Shown: positions 18,420-27,113 of the stretch, piece by piece
Layout: each line of letters begins with the position of its first letter
Position numbering within the stretch: the first letter of the stretch is position 1
NCBI RefSeq assembly: GCF_038049935.1
Contig: NZ_CP145886.1
Coordinates: 2,798,501-2,862,500 of the forward strand
Reading direction: 5' to 3'
Length of the DNA: 64,000 nucleotides
Source: Rossellomorea sp. y25
GTDB lineage: Bacteria > Bacillota > Bacilli > Bacillales > Bacillaceae_B
Program-made: the position numbers and the translations under genes
Notes under the pieces: model-generated
Told to the model about the DNA's origin: nothing
The model's input: the letters and a program-made list of their open reading frames with translations, nothing else
The model's database searches: none

Positions 18420-19059
18420 GCAACCCTTTTTTCCTTAAATTTAGCTGTCGTTCAAAACAATATCTTAGAATAAGCTGTCGTTGATTTTCAGATAAATGTA
18501 TAAATTCAATACTGGCGATTTGTTTATGATCTTTTTCCCAAACCCGTATGACCTTGCCTTCTATCTCTACATACTGGCATTCACCCGTTTGCATTGGAAG
18601 GACGATGATAGTGGATATCTCAGAACCACTTTCAAGGTTCATTCCTTGTCTCACCATTACAGCACAGCCACCTGCACTTATATCCTCTGTTAACGTCGGG
18701 TGATAGTGATCATTTATTTTTAAAGAGATATCCGTATTGGCTTCAACACGAACAAACTGCCTTCTTTGTATCTTTACTAAACCTCCCTCACCAGGGTAGT
18801 GAAGATGGATCATCGGGATTTTGGATAATTTCCGTCCCATTACTTCTGTTTCAAACATAAGTACCGTTTGCTCATTAACAATGAAACTGGCTTTAAGCTG
18901 TGTACCATCAATTAAAAAAATGGCTTTCTCAGTTTTCGTATGAATGGGGTAATCAATATAAATGCCTTCATCGCCAAGCTCAACGACCCGGCACCTATAA
19001 CGTTCAAATGTATCATTATGGATCGGTTCCAACTGCAATGTGGTACCTGCTTTTATCAT
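18412..19059 (-). CDS. motI: PilZ-domain c-di-GMP receptor (YpfA/MotI)
   Basis: A 215-residue protein with an N-terminal YcgR-like barrel (about 1-95) and a C-terminal PilZ domain. The c-di-GMP-binding residues are visible: RRQFVR (99-104) supplies the RxxxR motif and DISAGG (126-131) the D/NxSxxG motif. In B. subtilis this protein binds c-di-GMP and then holds the flagellar stator MotA, stopping motility. ATG at 19057-19059 is preceded by GGGAG. The ypfB frame overlaps its 3' end, which suggests coupling. Confidence 0.92.
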   Translation of the reverse strand: MIKAGTTLQLEPIHNDTFERYRCRVVELGDEGIYIDYPIHTKTEKAIFLIDGTQLKASFIVNEQTVLMFETEVMGRKLSKIPMIHLHYPGEGGLVKIQRRQFVRVEANTDISLKINDHYHPTLTEDISAGGCAVMVRQGMNLESGSEISTIIVLPMQTGECQYVEIEGKVIRVWEKDHKQIASIEFIHLSENQRQLILRYCFERQLNLRKKGLLE

Positions 19060-19157
19060 AGTCCGAAACTCCCACTTTCAGTTTAAGTATCTTTATTATG
19101 GCATGACTTTCATCCCCTTTCCATACCTTTTTATAGCTCTGTTCTGAATTTAATAAC

Positions 19158-19194
19158 ACAGGGACGGACCTCCATTTCGGAGGTCCGTCCCTGT
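19158..19194 (-). repeat. Perfect 16-bp hairpin after ypeB
   Basis: ACAGGGACGGACCTCC (158-173 of this kb) pairs perfectly with its complement around ATTTC. It starts 5 bases beyond the ypeB stop and should end the ypeB transcript. No T-run follows, only GTTATTAAATT, so termination is less certain than for the other hairpins. Confidence 0.6.
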
Positions 19195-19198
19195 CTGC

Positions 19199-20545
19199 TC
19201 ATACGACTTCTTCATAAATCGGTTCCGCTTTTCTTAGTTTCTCTACTTTTTCTTCTTCTCCAGTGTTTGCATTGATGAATATTCTAAAGGTATCTTTTCC
19301 TAGCATTCCTAAGAATTCGTAGCATAGTACTTCTTCATTTAGATCATTCACAATGACAGATTGACGCTCTTCCATTACTTTAAGGTTAGGGTTGGTCGTT
19401 TCTTTCGCTTGTTCCTGAGTAATGGACGGTTCAGCAATCTCTCTGTCATGGTTATTCTTTAAATATTCTTCGGCAGCAAACCCGACGATTTGACCATTAT
19501 CCAATGCTACCTTTATTTTAACAGAATCCGGATAAATCCTTACACCATCCAGGACTGTCACATATGTGAAAATTCCAATGTTATCATACTGTGCACTTTC
19601 AAATAGTTCTAAATTGGAAAAGTCGTTATCTTTCAGGAACGCAGTCGCTTTCTCTGCCGCTTTATTTAAGCTGATTTTAGCATCCTGGACTTCGCGATTG
19701 TTGATGTACCAGATTGGATATCCACCTTTTTGAGTAATATCCATGCTTGCATGTGTTTTACCTTTTTCAACCGTAACACTATAAAATTTATAGTCAGAGC
19801 CTTTTCCGCTCTTCGTTACTTTTGCATCAATCTTTTCACTTATCCCGGAGTATTTTCTTAAGATTGAAACAGCCTCATCCTTTGAAATCTCTTTCCCTTT
19901 TATCTTCTGAAAATTTTGGTCTTTCTTCTCAGTATTCACAAATGTTGTCGTACCAAAATTTGCTTCATCATATCCGGATACATTTTTTTCAACGGTTTTA
20001 AAGCCATCGATAATGGTGTTATCAGCCTGTTCATTCCCTGACGCCAAAGCAAGCTCCACATCCATCCATCTCAGGTTGTTCTCCATAACCAGATGTTGAA
20101 CCTTTCTTAACTGATTCTGAATATCAGCACTTTGTGCATATAAATTTTCAAGTGATTTATATTCTTTATCCGTTAAAGGATTCTTATCTAAATCCCTCAC
20201 TGCTACTCGGTAGCTGAAATCTCCAATATTACTTAAAAACTCTTCTGTTTTATTAAACGGCAGCAGCGTTAACGGAAGCTGCCCTACATCACTGTGCGCC
20301 TGAGAAGTTAATCTCCATATATCGGCAAGTGCCGGAGACAATGATTTCCTTGAATTCATGGCAAGAGTCGAACCTATTTTATCGTGAACCAGATCCACTT
20401 GATAAGTTAACTCATGGAACGCTCTTTGATAGTTATTTTCAGCATTGATTAATATCGCATTTTTTTCCTGATGCTCTTGGTATCCCCAGAATGCGGTTCC
20501 TGCAACACCAAGGACGAGCACCGTTATTAAAATGACACGTAGCAA
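19199..20545 (-). CDS. ypeB: Germination protein YpeB
   Basis: YpeB is needed to place and keep the lytic enzyme SleB stable in dormant spores, and sits in the same operon. The 448-residue protein has an N-terminal membrane anchor (about 3-19) and a long C-terminal part with three PepSY-like repeats, seen as ISKDEAVSILRKY, ISLNKAAEKATAFL and ITQEQAKETTNP. TTG at 20543-20545 is the start, with AGAGGTG 7 bases before it. It lies 14 bases after sleB, matching the sleB-ypeB operon of B. subtilis. Confidence 0.95.
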   Translation of the reverse strand: MLRVILITVLVLGVAGTAFWGYQEHQEKNAILINAENNYQRAFHELTYQVDLVHDKIGSTLAMNSRKSLSPALADIWRLTSQAHSDVGQLPLTLLPFNKTEEFLSNIGDFSYRVAVRDLDKNPLTDKEYKSLENLYAQSADIQNQLRKVQHLVMENNLRWMDVELALASGNEQADNTIIDGFKTVEKNVSGYDEANFGTTTFVNTEKKDQNFQKIKGKEISKDEAVSILRKYSGISEKIDAKVTKSGKGSDYKFYSVTVEKGKTHASMDITQKGGYPIWYINNREVQDAKISLNKAAEKATAFLKDNDFSNLELFESAQYDNIGIFTYVTVLDGVRIYPDSVKIKVALDNGQIVGFAAEEYLKNNHDREIAEPSITQEQAKETTNPNLKVMEERQSVIVNDLNEEVLCYEFLGMLGKDTFRIFINANTGEEEKVEKLRKAEPIYEEVV

Positions 20546-20559
20546 TGTACTTCACCTCT

Positions 20560-21435
20560 TTAACTACAGAATATGTGCTTTCCAATTTTCTTAATTTGTG
20601 GACGTGACCAAATCCACTTGCTTGTTGCTGTCACAGGGTTAAAGTAATAGAGAGCACTTGAAGAAGGATCCCAGCCGTTTATGGCATCTAAAACCGCTTC
20701 TTTCGCTTTTTCATTTGGCGTTAACCATATTTGCCCATCTGCTACGGCTGTAAAGGCACCAGGCTCAAAGATGACCCCCGCCGCTGTATTCGGGAATGCC
20801 GAGCTGTCAATTCGATTGAGAATTACCGCTGCTACCGCAACTTGTCCCTCATACGGTTCACCCCGGGCTTCTCCATATACCGCATTTGCCATCAATTGAA
20901 TGTCGTTTTGTGAAAATCCATTAGGCGTATTCACTGCCGTTGGCTTGGAAGGAGTGGGTGTTGGTTTTGGAGCAGGCTTCTTTTGAGGAGCTGCTTTTCC
21001 ACCGGATTTTCCGCCTCCAGCCCCGCCACCTCCAGGACCTTTTTGTTTATTTAAATCTGTTCCGCCATAATGAGTGAAGTTGTTGCCTTTTTCAATTTGT
21101 TTTTTTACAAATTGCTTGTTATACTTTGAGGCTTTCACCAGTTTTTCTTTCGTTTTCGCTCCTGCCAATCCATCAATAGGAAGTCCGAACTCATATTGAA
21201 AGTTTCTTAGAGCCCAATATGTGCCCCACCCAAATACTCCATCAATATCACCGTTATAGTATCCGATATATTGAAGTCTGGATTGCAGTTCGATTACATC
21301 CTCACCTGTTGCGCCATGTTGGATTACTTGATTAGAAAAAGCGTCTGCCTTCTCTCCTTCAGATGAAATCATAAAAAGAGAAAACATAAGCACCATGACG
21401 ACTGAAGTAGAAATCAATTTGAAACGACTATTCAT
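20560..21435 (-). CDS. sleB: Spore cortex-lytic enzyme SleB
   Basis: Lytic transglycosylase that breaks the muramic-lactam-containing spore cortex during germination. The 291-residue precursor has a signal peptide ending KADA (cleavage near 32), a peptidoglycan-binding repeat (about 36-100), a glycine- and proline-rich linker (about 133-165) and a C-terminal hydrolase_2 domain. The catalytic glutamate is Glu189 in NAVYGEARGEP. The linker, with GPGGGGAGGG and KPAPKPTPTP, is notably low in complexity. ATG at 21433-21435 is the start. Expression in the forespore is expected. Confidence 0.96.
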   Translation of the reverse strand: MNSRFKLISTSVVMVLMFSLFMISSEGEKADAFSNQVIQHGATGEDVIELQSRLQYIGYYNGDIDGVFGWGTYWALRNFQYEFGLPIDGLAGAKTKEKLVKASKYNKQFVKKQIEKGNNFTHYGGTDLNKQKGPGGGGAGGGKSGGKAAPQKKPAPKPTPTPSKPTAVNTPNGFSQNDIQLMANAVYGEARGEPYEGQVAVAAVILNRIDSSAFPNTAAGVIFEPGAFTAVADGQIWLTPNEKAKEAVLDAINGWDPSSSALYYFNPVTATSKWIWSRPQIKKIGKHIFCS

Positions 21436-21473
21436 AATGCTTTAACCTCCATATCTTCAATTAACATTAACTC

Positions 21474-21503
21474 TAGTTTTTGTAGTGGCTCCCATTTTAT
21501 ACA
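21474..21503 (-). promoter_or_regulatory. Candidate sigma-G promoter of sleB-ypeB
   Basis: On the minus strand TGTATA (21498-21503) and AAAACTA (21474-21480) are 17 bases apart, 5 of 6 and 5 of 7 matches to the sigma-G consensus. sleB is forespore-expressed in B. subtilis. The -10 is imperfect, so this is tentative. Confidence 0.4.
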
Positions 21504-21670
21504 AGTGAATAATAAAAATTAGCAAGCCCATAAGCGGAATCGTCTCGTTAAGAGGCTACAAGCACTTTGATAAGACAATGTAATGTGTCAGCAAAAGCCA
21601 TGTAAACAATGGAAGTTATAATGGAATGAGGATTACTTCAAACAAATCCGGAATTGAAAGGGAGGTCATG

Positions 21671-22015
21671 ATGGAGGACTATTTAGCAAAGTCATTAGAT
21701 GAGTGGAAAGAAGATATTTCAGAGGTGTTGGATCAGATTAATACTGATTACGAAGAGATAAAGAAGGAACTGAAGGTGTATTCCTATAAGTACGGCATTA
21801 CAAAGCAAGTCATTCAATCAACAGTGAATGAGGAAATCATCGAAAATATCAGGGAAATGTATCATAAGCCTTTTGAAGAAAAGTACAATGAACTGAAGGA
21901 ATACATACGCGAATTGGACGAAAAAAGAAAAGTGTTTCAAATGTTCGTGAATAAAATTGATGAAGTGAAACGAAAGGAAGCACCCAAAACAGACCTGGCA
22001 GCTGCTTACAAGTGA
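21671..22015 (+). CDS. Unknown coiled-coil protein
   Basis: A 114-residue, strongly charged protein rich in Glu and Lys with long helical stretches (KSLDEWKEDISEVLDQI; EKYNELKEYIRELDEKRK), so probably coiled coil and cytoplasmic. There is no membrane segment or known catalytic motif, and I do not recognise the family. GGGAGGT lies 4 bases before the ATG at 21671 and 1 base before another ATG at 21668; the longer frame from 21626 lacks a ribosome binding site. It is on the plus strand between sleB and prsW and has its own terminator, so it looks like a real independent gene. Confidence 0.65.
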   Translation: MEDYLAKSLDEWKEDISEVLDQINTDYEEIKKELKVYSYKYGITKQVIQSTVNEEIIENIREMYHKPFEEKYNELKEYIRELDEKRKVFQMFVNKIDEVKRKEAPKTDLAAAYK

Positions 22016-22024
22016 ATATTAAAT

Positions 22025-22056
22025 GAGACCGCCTTAGCAAAAAGGCGGTTCTTTGT
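22025..22056 (+). terminator. Intrinsic terminator after the coiled-coil gene
   Basis: GACCGCCTT/AAGGCGGTT stem followed by CTTTGTT on the plus strand, about 10 bases after the stop codon. Confidence 0.8.
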
Positions 22057-22093
22057 TACCGGGAGTACATAAGAGTATCTGAAAATACAATGT

Positions 22094-22128
22094 AAAAAAA
22101 GACGCTTCAAATAGTAAAGCGTCTTTTA
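22094..22128 (-). terminator. Intrinsic terminator after prsW
   Basis: GACGCTTTAC and GAAGCGTC form a stem followed by a seven-base T-run on the minus strand, overlapping the prsW stop. Confidence 0.8.
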
Positions 22129-22812
22129 GATAATTTCTTTATCGAATTCAGTACGTGTATATTTCTTTTCTGTTAAACGATGAGCACTTTTCACTTTCTT
22201 CAAACCCAGCCACCATAAGAAAAACATAAACGGTACCATAAAATAGACCCAGTTTTTCTCGGCTAAAAAGATGTAATTATATGTTCCATGTAACAGGATG
22301 GGCACAGATATCGCAATAAATAGCCACTTATGCCTCTCTTCACTTGAGGAAAACTTTGCTTTTCCTAAGTAATATCCCATAATGACACCGAACAAGGCAT
22401 GACTTGAAACAGGAAGGATCGCTCTTCCAAATGCATGTTCAACACCGTTTGCAACCAAATACAAAATATTTTCAATAGTAGCGAAACCAAGTGACACACT
22501 TGCACCATAAATTATGCCGTCGTATGGTTCATTAAAATCAACATGTTGGAAAATCGCAAACATTAAAATAAACCATTTGAAGAATTCTTCTAAAAGCCCG
22601 GAAGAAATGAAAGCCGTCGACCAATTGGAATCAATGATTCCTTCAACTTCTAACACATATTGTAAGAACATAATAGGAAAGGTGATAAGGGCCCCATACA
22701 TAAAGGTTTTGAACACTAGCGTAATAGGTTCTGCCTCATATTCATCCCGCAAATAAAAGTAACTTAGCAATGCTAATCCTGGTGCTATACCCGCTGATAA
22801 AATCACCAGCAT
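22126..22812 (-). CDS. prsW: Intramembrane protease PrsW
   Basis: PrsW makes the first cut in the anti-sigma factor RsiW, releasing sigma-W under envelope stress in B. subtilis. The 228-residue protein has about seven or eight membrane segments and the key glutamate pair Glu75-Glu76 in [12 protein letters not shown], plus conserved histidines in PVSSHALFG and later LLHGTYN. ATG at 22810-22812 follows AAAGAGGA. rsiW and sigW are not in the window. Confidence 0.93.
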   Translation of the reverse strand: MLVILSAGIAPGLALLSYFYLRDEYEAEPITLVFKTFMYGALITFPIMFLQYVLEVEGIIDSNWSTAFISSGLLEEFFKWFILMFAIFQHVDFNEPYDGIIYGASVSLGFATIENILYLVANGVEHAFGRAILPVSSHALFGVIMGYYLGKAKFSSSEERHKWLFIAISVPILLHGTYNYIFLAEKNWVYFMVPFMFFLWWLGLKKVKSAHRLTEKKYTRTEFDKEII

Positions 22813-22899
22813 AAAAAAGTCCTCTTTTCTTTCTGTTTTCTTAATCGTATCATGTTAATGTAGGAATGGAAACAGGAATTTATTTGGTTGGAGGAATGA

Positions 22900-23877
22900 A
22901 TGATGAAGAAAGATATTTTGGTCATACATACAGGCGGTACCATCTCTATGATGGAAGACGAACAGACTGGAGCAGTCACTCCCGGGAAGGAAAATCCCCT
23001 TTCGGTACAAACGTCTATCGTATCGAATTTAGCAAATTTAACGGTCTTAGAAGCATTTCATCTGCCTTCCCCCCATATTACAACAGAGCACATGCAGCAA
23101 TTGAAAGAGATCATTGAAACGAAATATAGGGAAAAATCATTTGACGGTGTCGTCATTACCCACGGAACAGATACGCTCGAAGAAACTGCCTACTTCCTGG
23201 ATTTAACCCTTTCTCTTCCAGTCTCCCTAGTCGTTACAGGGGCAATGAGATCAAGTAATGAAATTGGAGCGGACGGTCTTTATAACCTCATTTCATCCGT
23301 TCGGGTAGCTGCTGATGACAAATCCAAGAACAAAGGGGTTTTAGTCGTCCTGAATGACGAAATTCACTCTGCGAAGAACGTGACCAAAACTCACACAAGC
23401 AATGTATCTACCTTTCAAAGTCCACAGTATGGTCCGATCGGCATTGTGACGAAAAGAGGCGTCCTCTTTCATCACCAGCCTACTTCAAATGAATACTATC
23501 ATGTTTGTGATATTTCAAAGAGAGTGACGCTGATCAAGGCATATGCTGGAATGGACTCTGGCTTATTGATAGCCATTAAAGATTTACAATATGATGGAGT
23601 TGTAATCGAAGCATTGGGACAAGGAAATCTCCCACCTGATACGGTCAATGGAATCAATGAGCTGTTAGCTGCAAACATTCCTGTTGTCTTGGTTTCGAGA
23701 TGCTTTAATGGAATTGTTCAGGATATATACGGCTATTCAGGTGGGGGGAAACAATTGAAAGAAAAAGGGGTTATCTTTTCAAACGGTCTAAACGGACAAA
23801 AGGCGAGAATTAAATTAATGGTTGCACTTTCCCAAACCAATGACATTAAAGAATTAGAAACGATTTTCAAAAATTAA
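22900..23877 (+). CDS. ansA: L-asparaginase
   Basis: Hydrolyses asparagine to aspartate and ammonia. The 325-residue protein has both threonine active-site signatures: HTGGTIS (10-16) and THGTDTLEET (87-96), with the conserved TGAMRSSNEIGADG after them. There is no signal peptide, so it is the cytoplasmic type. The start is ATG ATG at 22900-22905 behind TTGGAGG. It lies alone on the plus strand between prsW and bdr. Ammonia and aspartate metabolism links it loosely to the glutamate dehydrogenase nearby. Confidence 0.93.
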   Translation: MMKKDILVIHTGGTISMMEDEQTGAVTPGKENPLSVQTSIVSNLANLTVLEAFHLPSPHITTEHMQQLKEIIETKYREKSFDGVVITHGTDTLEETAYFLDLTLSLPVSLVVTGAMRSSNEIGADGLYNLISSVRVAADDKSKNKGVLVVLNDEIHSAKNVTKTHTSNVSTFQSPQYGPIGIVTKRGVLFHHQPTSNEYYHVCDISKRVTLIKAYAGMDSGLLIAIKDLQYDGVVIEALGQGNLPPDTVNGINELLAANIPVVLVSRCFNGIVQDIYGYSGGGKQLKEKGVIFSNGLNGQKARIKLMVALSQTNDIKELETIFKN

Positions 23878-23914
23878 GATTGTTCTCCAGCCAGGCTAAA
23901 TAGATACCCAACAG

Positions 23915-23953
23915 AAAGGAAAGAGGCTCACATCAGAGCCTCTTTCCTTTTCA
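23915..23953 (+). terminator. Bidirectional terminator between ansA and bdr
   Basis: AAAGGAAAGAGGCT pairs with AGCCTCTTTCCTTT around a short loop, with T-rich flanks on both strands. It serves convergent ansA and bdr. Confidence 0.85.
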
Positions 23954-24919
23954 TCATTTATACTTTTGGGTAAGGGATTCAGAGATTAATCCTCCATGCA
24001 AACGGCCATTTTCAATAAAAATTTCATTCGCATTATTCCCAGCAGCTATGACACCTGCAATATAGACGCCCTCTACATTGGTTTCCATCGTTTCGGGATG
24101 ATAGGAAGGTCTTCCGGTTTCCTTATCAATATCAATCCCCATTTTCGTCAAAAAGCTATGATCCGGGTGATAACCTGTCATCGCAAACACAAAGTCATTC
24201 TTGATTTCTTTTTTCTCGCCATTTACATTGTAAATGACAGAGTCATCTGTAATTCCCTCTACGCACGCGTTGAATTCCATCGTTACTTCGCCATTTCTGA
24301 CAAGTGCATCAAAGTTAGGGAGAATCCAAGGCTTCACGCTCTTTGAGTACTCACTCCCACGGTATAGAACGGTTACTCTTGCCCCCGCTTTATTCAATTC
24401 CAGAGCTGCATCGACCGCTGAGTTCTTCCCTCCGATCACAACCACATCTGTGTCAAAAAAGGGATGTGCTTCTTTAAAATAATGGAACACTTTCTCTAAG
24501 TCCTCTCCTGGAATCTCTAAAAAATTAGGATGATCATAGTAGCCAGTCGCAATGACAATCGACTTACTTTCATACGTTCCCTTTGAAGTGGAAACCGAAA
24601 AACGGTCGCCTTGCTTCTCGACTTTATGAACGGTTTCGAATCGGTTGATTCTTAATTCTTTCCGCTTAGCCACTTCACGATAATACACGAGCGCCTGATT
24701 TCTTCTTGGTTTATGTTCTTCGATCACGAAAGGAACCTCACCAATTTCAAGCTTCTCACTTGATGAAAAAAAGGTTTGATGAGTCGGATAGTGATATATG
24801 GCATTCACAATATTCCCTTTTTCAATGATTAAAGGGTTGATTCCTTTTTCTTTTAAACTAATAGCAGCAGACAACCCACAAGGTCCTCCACCCACAATAA
24901 TGCATTCTTCCATTTTCAA
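23954..24919 (-). CDS. bdr: Bacillithiol disulfide reductase (YpdA/Bdr)
   Basis: FAD- and NADPH-dependent reductase that returns oxidised bacillithiol to the thiol form. The 321-residue flavoprotein has the N-terminal FAD motif IIVGGGPCGLSAA, whose Cys is the proposed active cysteine of YpdA, FSSSEKLEIG, the second dinucleotide motif VVIGGKNSAVDAALEL and the ATGYYDHP segment. The start is TTG at 24917-24919 because AAGGAG lies 8 bases before it; the ATG two codons later is the alternative, and the upstream TTG at 24937 is inside the ribosome binding site. Gene order bdr-gudB matches B. subtilis. Confidence 0.93.
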   Translation of the reverse strand: MKMEECIIVGGGPCGLSAAISLKEKGINPLIIEKGNIVNAIYHYPTHQTFFSSSEKLEIGEVPFVIEEHKPRRNQALVYYREVAKRKELRINRFETVHKVEKQGDRFSVSTSKGTYESKSIVIATGYYDHPNFLEIPGEDLEKVFHYFKEAHPFFDTDVVVIGGKNSAVDAALELNKAGARVTVLYRGSEYSKSVKPWILPNFDALVRNGEVTMEFNACVEGITDDSVIYNVNGEKKEIKNDFVFAMTGYHPDHSFLTKMGIDIDKETGRPSYHPETMETNVEGVYIAGVIAAGNNANEIFIENGRLHGGLISESLTQKYK

Positions 24920-25163
24920 ATTCAGACACTCCTTCAATTCCTCTATCTGAATGGTGATTTACGTTCGTGCACTTCAGATGTTAAAATATTCTCTACCCAA
25001 TTATTATGGAATAAGATTGTGTTTAGGTCAAAAGGAAGCACTCACATCTTTTATCCCTGCCTTCAATATTATCTGTAATAACAGCTGAATTTAATGCTAT
25101 TCAATACTTTTATTAAAAGGTTCTTTTCGTATAGTTTGTTGCTATTGTATAGGAGAAAGTGCT

Positions 25164-25291
25164 AGTTGATTTCCGCTCCAGGTGCTCGCTTTCCGCGGGG
25201 CGTGAGTTGAGCCTCCTTAGGCTTTGCCCTGCGGGGTCTCAACTTTCCCGCTATTCCCGCAGGAGTCGAGCACCTTCCGCTCCAATCAACT
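25164..25291 (-). repeat. GC-rich palindromic element, copy 1
   Basis: The ends AGTTGATT/AATCAACT and GGTGCTCG/CGAGCACC are inverted repeats. The interior on the minus strand reads GACTCCTGCGGG, then GAGACCCCGCAGG, then AAGGAGGCTC. The flanking DNA is AT-rich, so the element stands out in composition. It resembles sequences I recall as widely dispersed in Bacillaceae genomes, but I know no formal name. Confidence 0.75.
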
Positions 25292-25455
25292 TTCTAAGTG
25301 TGAGTTTCTTACTATAGACTAATATAAATATCATAATCGTTTAGAATACAGCAATTTTCTGATTGTACAGTAGATTTTAGCTCGTATAGGACAAACTGTT
25401 TCTTTCAATTGTTTATTAGCATAAATAAGCTCTGTCACGAAAAACTCTTATACAC

Positions 25456-25568
25456 GGTGAGGGGAACTGTGTAGACTCCGGCGGATTTTGGTCGTGCCGA
25501 GACCCCGTTCGGCTAAGCTGAGGAGGCTCGGCCGAACGCTAACTGCAAGCGGAGCAGTTCCCCTCACC
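25456..25568 (+). repeat. GC-rich palindromic element, diverged copy 2
   Basis: Perfect 14-bp arms GGTGAGGGGAACTG and CAGTTCCCCTCACC enclose GACTCCGGCGG, GAGACCCCG and GAGGAGGCTCGG, the same ordered blocks as copy 1 with different terminal arms. It is oriented opposite to copy 1, which lies 165 bases away. Confidence 0.7.
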
Positions 25569-25657
25569 ATCCAGCATAAGCTGGTTGGAGCCCTGGCAGG
25601 TCCTATGCTAGAAAACAACAATCTTTGCCAAAAGAGCCTATTAAAAAGACAAATAAA

Positions 25658-25690
25658 AAAAAGATGAGATAGCGTCCATCTCATCCCGTT
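25658..25690 (-). terminator. Intrinsic terminator after gudB
   Basis: GATGAGAT/ATCTCATC stem followed by eight T on the minus strand, about 10 bases after the gudB stop. Confidence 0.85.
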
Positions 25691-25699
25691 CTTATGAAA

Positions 25700-26977
25700 T
25701 TAAATCCAACCTCTGAATCGGCATGCTTCTGCCATTTTTCTAACGCCTACCATATAAGCCGCAAGTCTCATATCGACTCGTCTGGACTGCGAAGTTTCAT
25801 ATACATTATTAAAGGAGTTGACTAGAATCTTTTCCAGCTTTTCTTCCACTTCTTCTTCAGACCAATAGTATCCTTGATTATTTTGTACCCATTCAAAGTA
25901 AGAAACCGTTACTCCGCCCGATGAAGCTAATACATCCGGCACTAACAAAATCCCTCGCTCTGTTAAGATTTTTGTCGCTTCTAATGTCGTCGGGCCGTTC
26001 GCAGCTTCTACCACAATGCTCGCCCGAATATTGTGAGCATTTTTTTCTGTAATCTGATTCTCAATTGCTGCAGGCACGAGAATGTCACAATCAAGCTCTA
26101 ATAGTTCTTCATTTGTAATCGTATTATTAAATAATTTCGTAACCGTTCCAAAGCTATCTCGACGATCCAGCAAATAATCGATATCCAAGCCATCCTCGTC
26201 ATGAAGACCGCCGTAGGCATCAGATATCCCTATCACCTTTGCTCCTGCGTCATGCATAAACTTTGCAAGGAAGCTTCCAGCATTACCGAAGCCTTGAACG
26301 ACGACTCTCGCCCCTTCAAGCTTTATCCCTTTTTTCTTGGCTGCTTCATGGATACAAATGGTCACGCCCTTCGCGGTTGCCGTTTCGCGACCATGAGATC
26401 CTCCAAGCACCAATGGTTTCCCTGTAATGAACCCTGGAGAATTGTACTCATCTATTCGGCTGTATTCATCCATCATCCACGCCATGATTTGAGAATTAGT
26501 GAAAACATCAGGAGCTGGAATATCTTTAGAAGGCCCTACAATTTGGCTGATCGCGCGTACATAACCACGACTCAACCTCTCTAATTCTCTAAATGACATA
26601 TCCCGGGGATCACAAATGATTCCCCCTTTACCTCCACCGTACGGAAGGTCTACAATTCCACACTTCAAACTCATCCATATTGAAAGTGCTTTCACTTCTT
26701 TCTCTGTAACATTCGGGTGAAAACGGATCCCGCCCTTTGTCGGTCCAACTGCATCATTATGTTGAGCACGGTATCCCGTGAAAACTTTTACTTTCCCATC
26801 ATCCATCCGGACTGGTATTTTAACTGTTAACATTCTTACAGGTTCTTTTAATAATTCAAATACTTCTTGTGAATACCCCAATTTATCAAGTGCAAGATGA
26901 ATAACCGTTTGTGTAGATTTCAGTACATCGTGTTGATCAGATGCTTGGTGATTTTCTTTCCCCTTTTCGGCTACCAT
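25700..26977 (-). CDS. gudB: NAD-specific glutamate dehydrogenase
   Basis: Deaminates glutamate to 2-oxoglutarate. The 425-residue protein has the glutamate-binding [12 protein letters not shown] and [10 protein letters not shown] segments, with the catalytic lysine in the latter, and the Rossmann motif [13 protein letters not shown] at 26975-26977 follows GGGAGG. The segment [10 protein letters not shown] is uninterrupted, so the short duplication that inactivates GudB in the B. subtilis 168 laboratory strain is absent and the enzyme should be active. Gene order points to gudB rather than rocG. Confidence 0.95.
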   Translation of the reverse strand: MVAEKGKENHQASDQHDVLKSTQTVIHLALDKLGYSQEVFELLKEPVRMLTVKIPVRMDDGKVKVFTGYRAQHNDAVGPTKGGIRFHPNVTEKEVKALSIWMSLKCGIVDLPYGGGKGGIICDPRDMSFRELERLSRGYVRAISQIVGPSKDIPAPDVFTNSQIMAWMMDEYSRIDEYNSPGFITGKPLVLGGSHGRETATAKGVTICIHEAAKKKGIKLEGARVVVQGFGNAGSFLAKFMHDAGAKVIGISDAYGGLHDEDGLDIDYLLDRRDSFGTVTKLFNNTITNEELLELDCDILVPAAIENQITEKNAHNIRASIVVEAANGPTTLEATKILTERGILLVPDVLASSGGVTVSYFEWVQNNQGYYWSEEEVEEKLEKILVNSFNNVYETSQSRRVDMRLAAYMVGVRKMAEACRFRGWI

Positions 26978-27113
26978 GTATGTAAACCTCCCAGTATCCT
27001 TCACTGTTTAACGGAACCTCGTCCGCTTTCATGACATAGTATACACGTTTGATTTCCTCTTGCAAAGAAGGAAAATAAAAAAAAGAAGATTTTTTTGAAA
27101 ACGCTATCATAAA

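Noticed and set aside
25448..25684. 78-codon minus-strand frame
   Set aside because: It lies over GC-rich element copy 2 and the gudB terminator; no ribosome binding site.
25700..26977. Cryptic gudB with an inactivating duplication, as in B. subtilis 168
   Set aside because: The [10 protein letters not shown] segment has no duplication, so the enzyme should be active.
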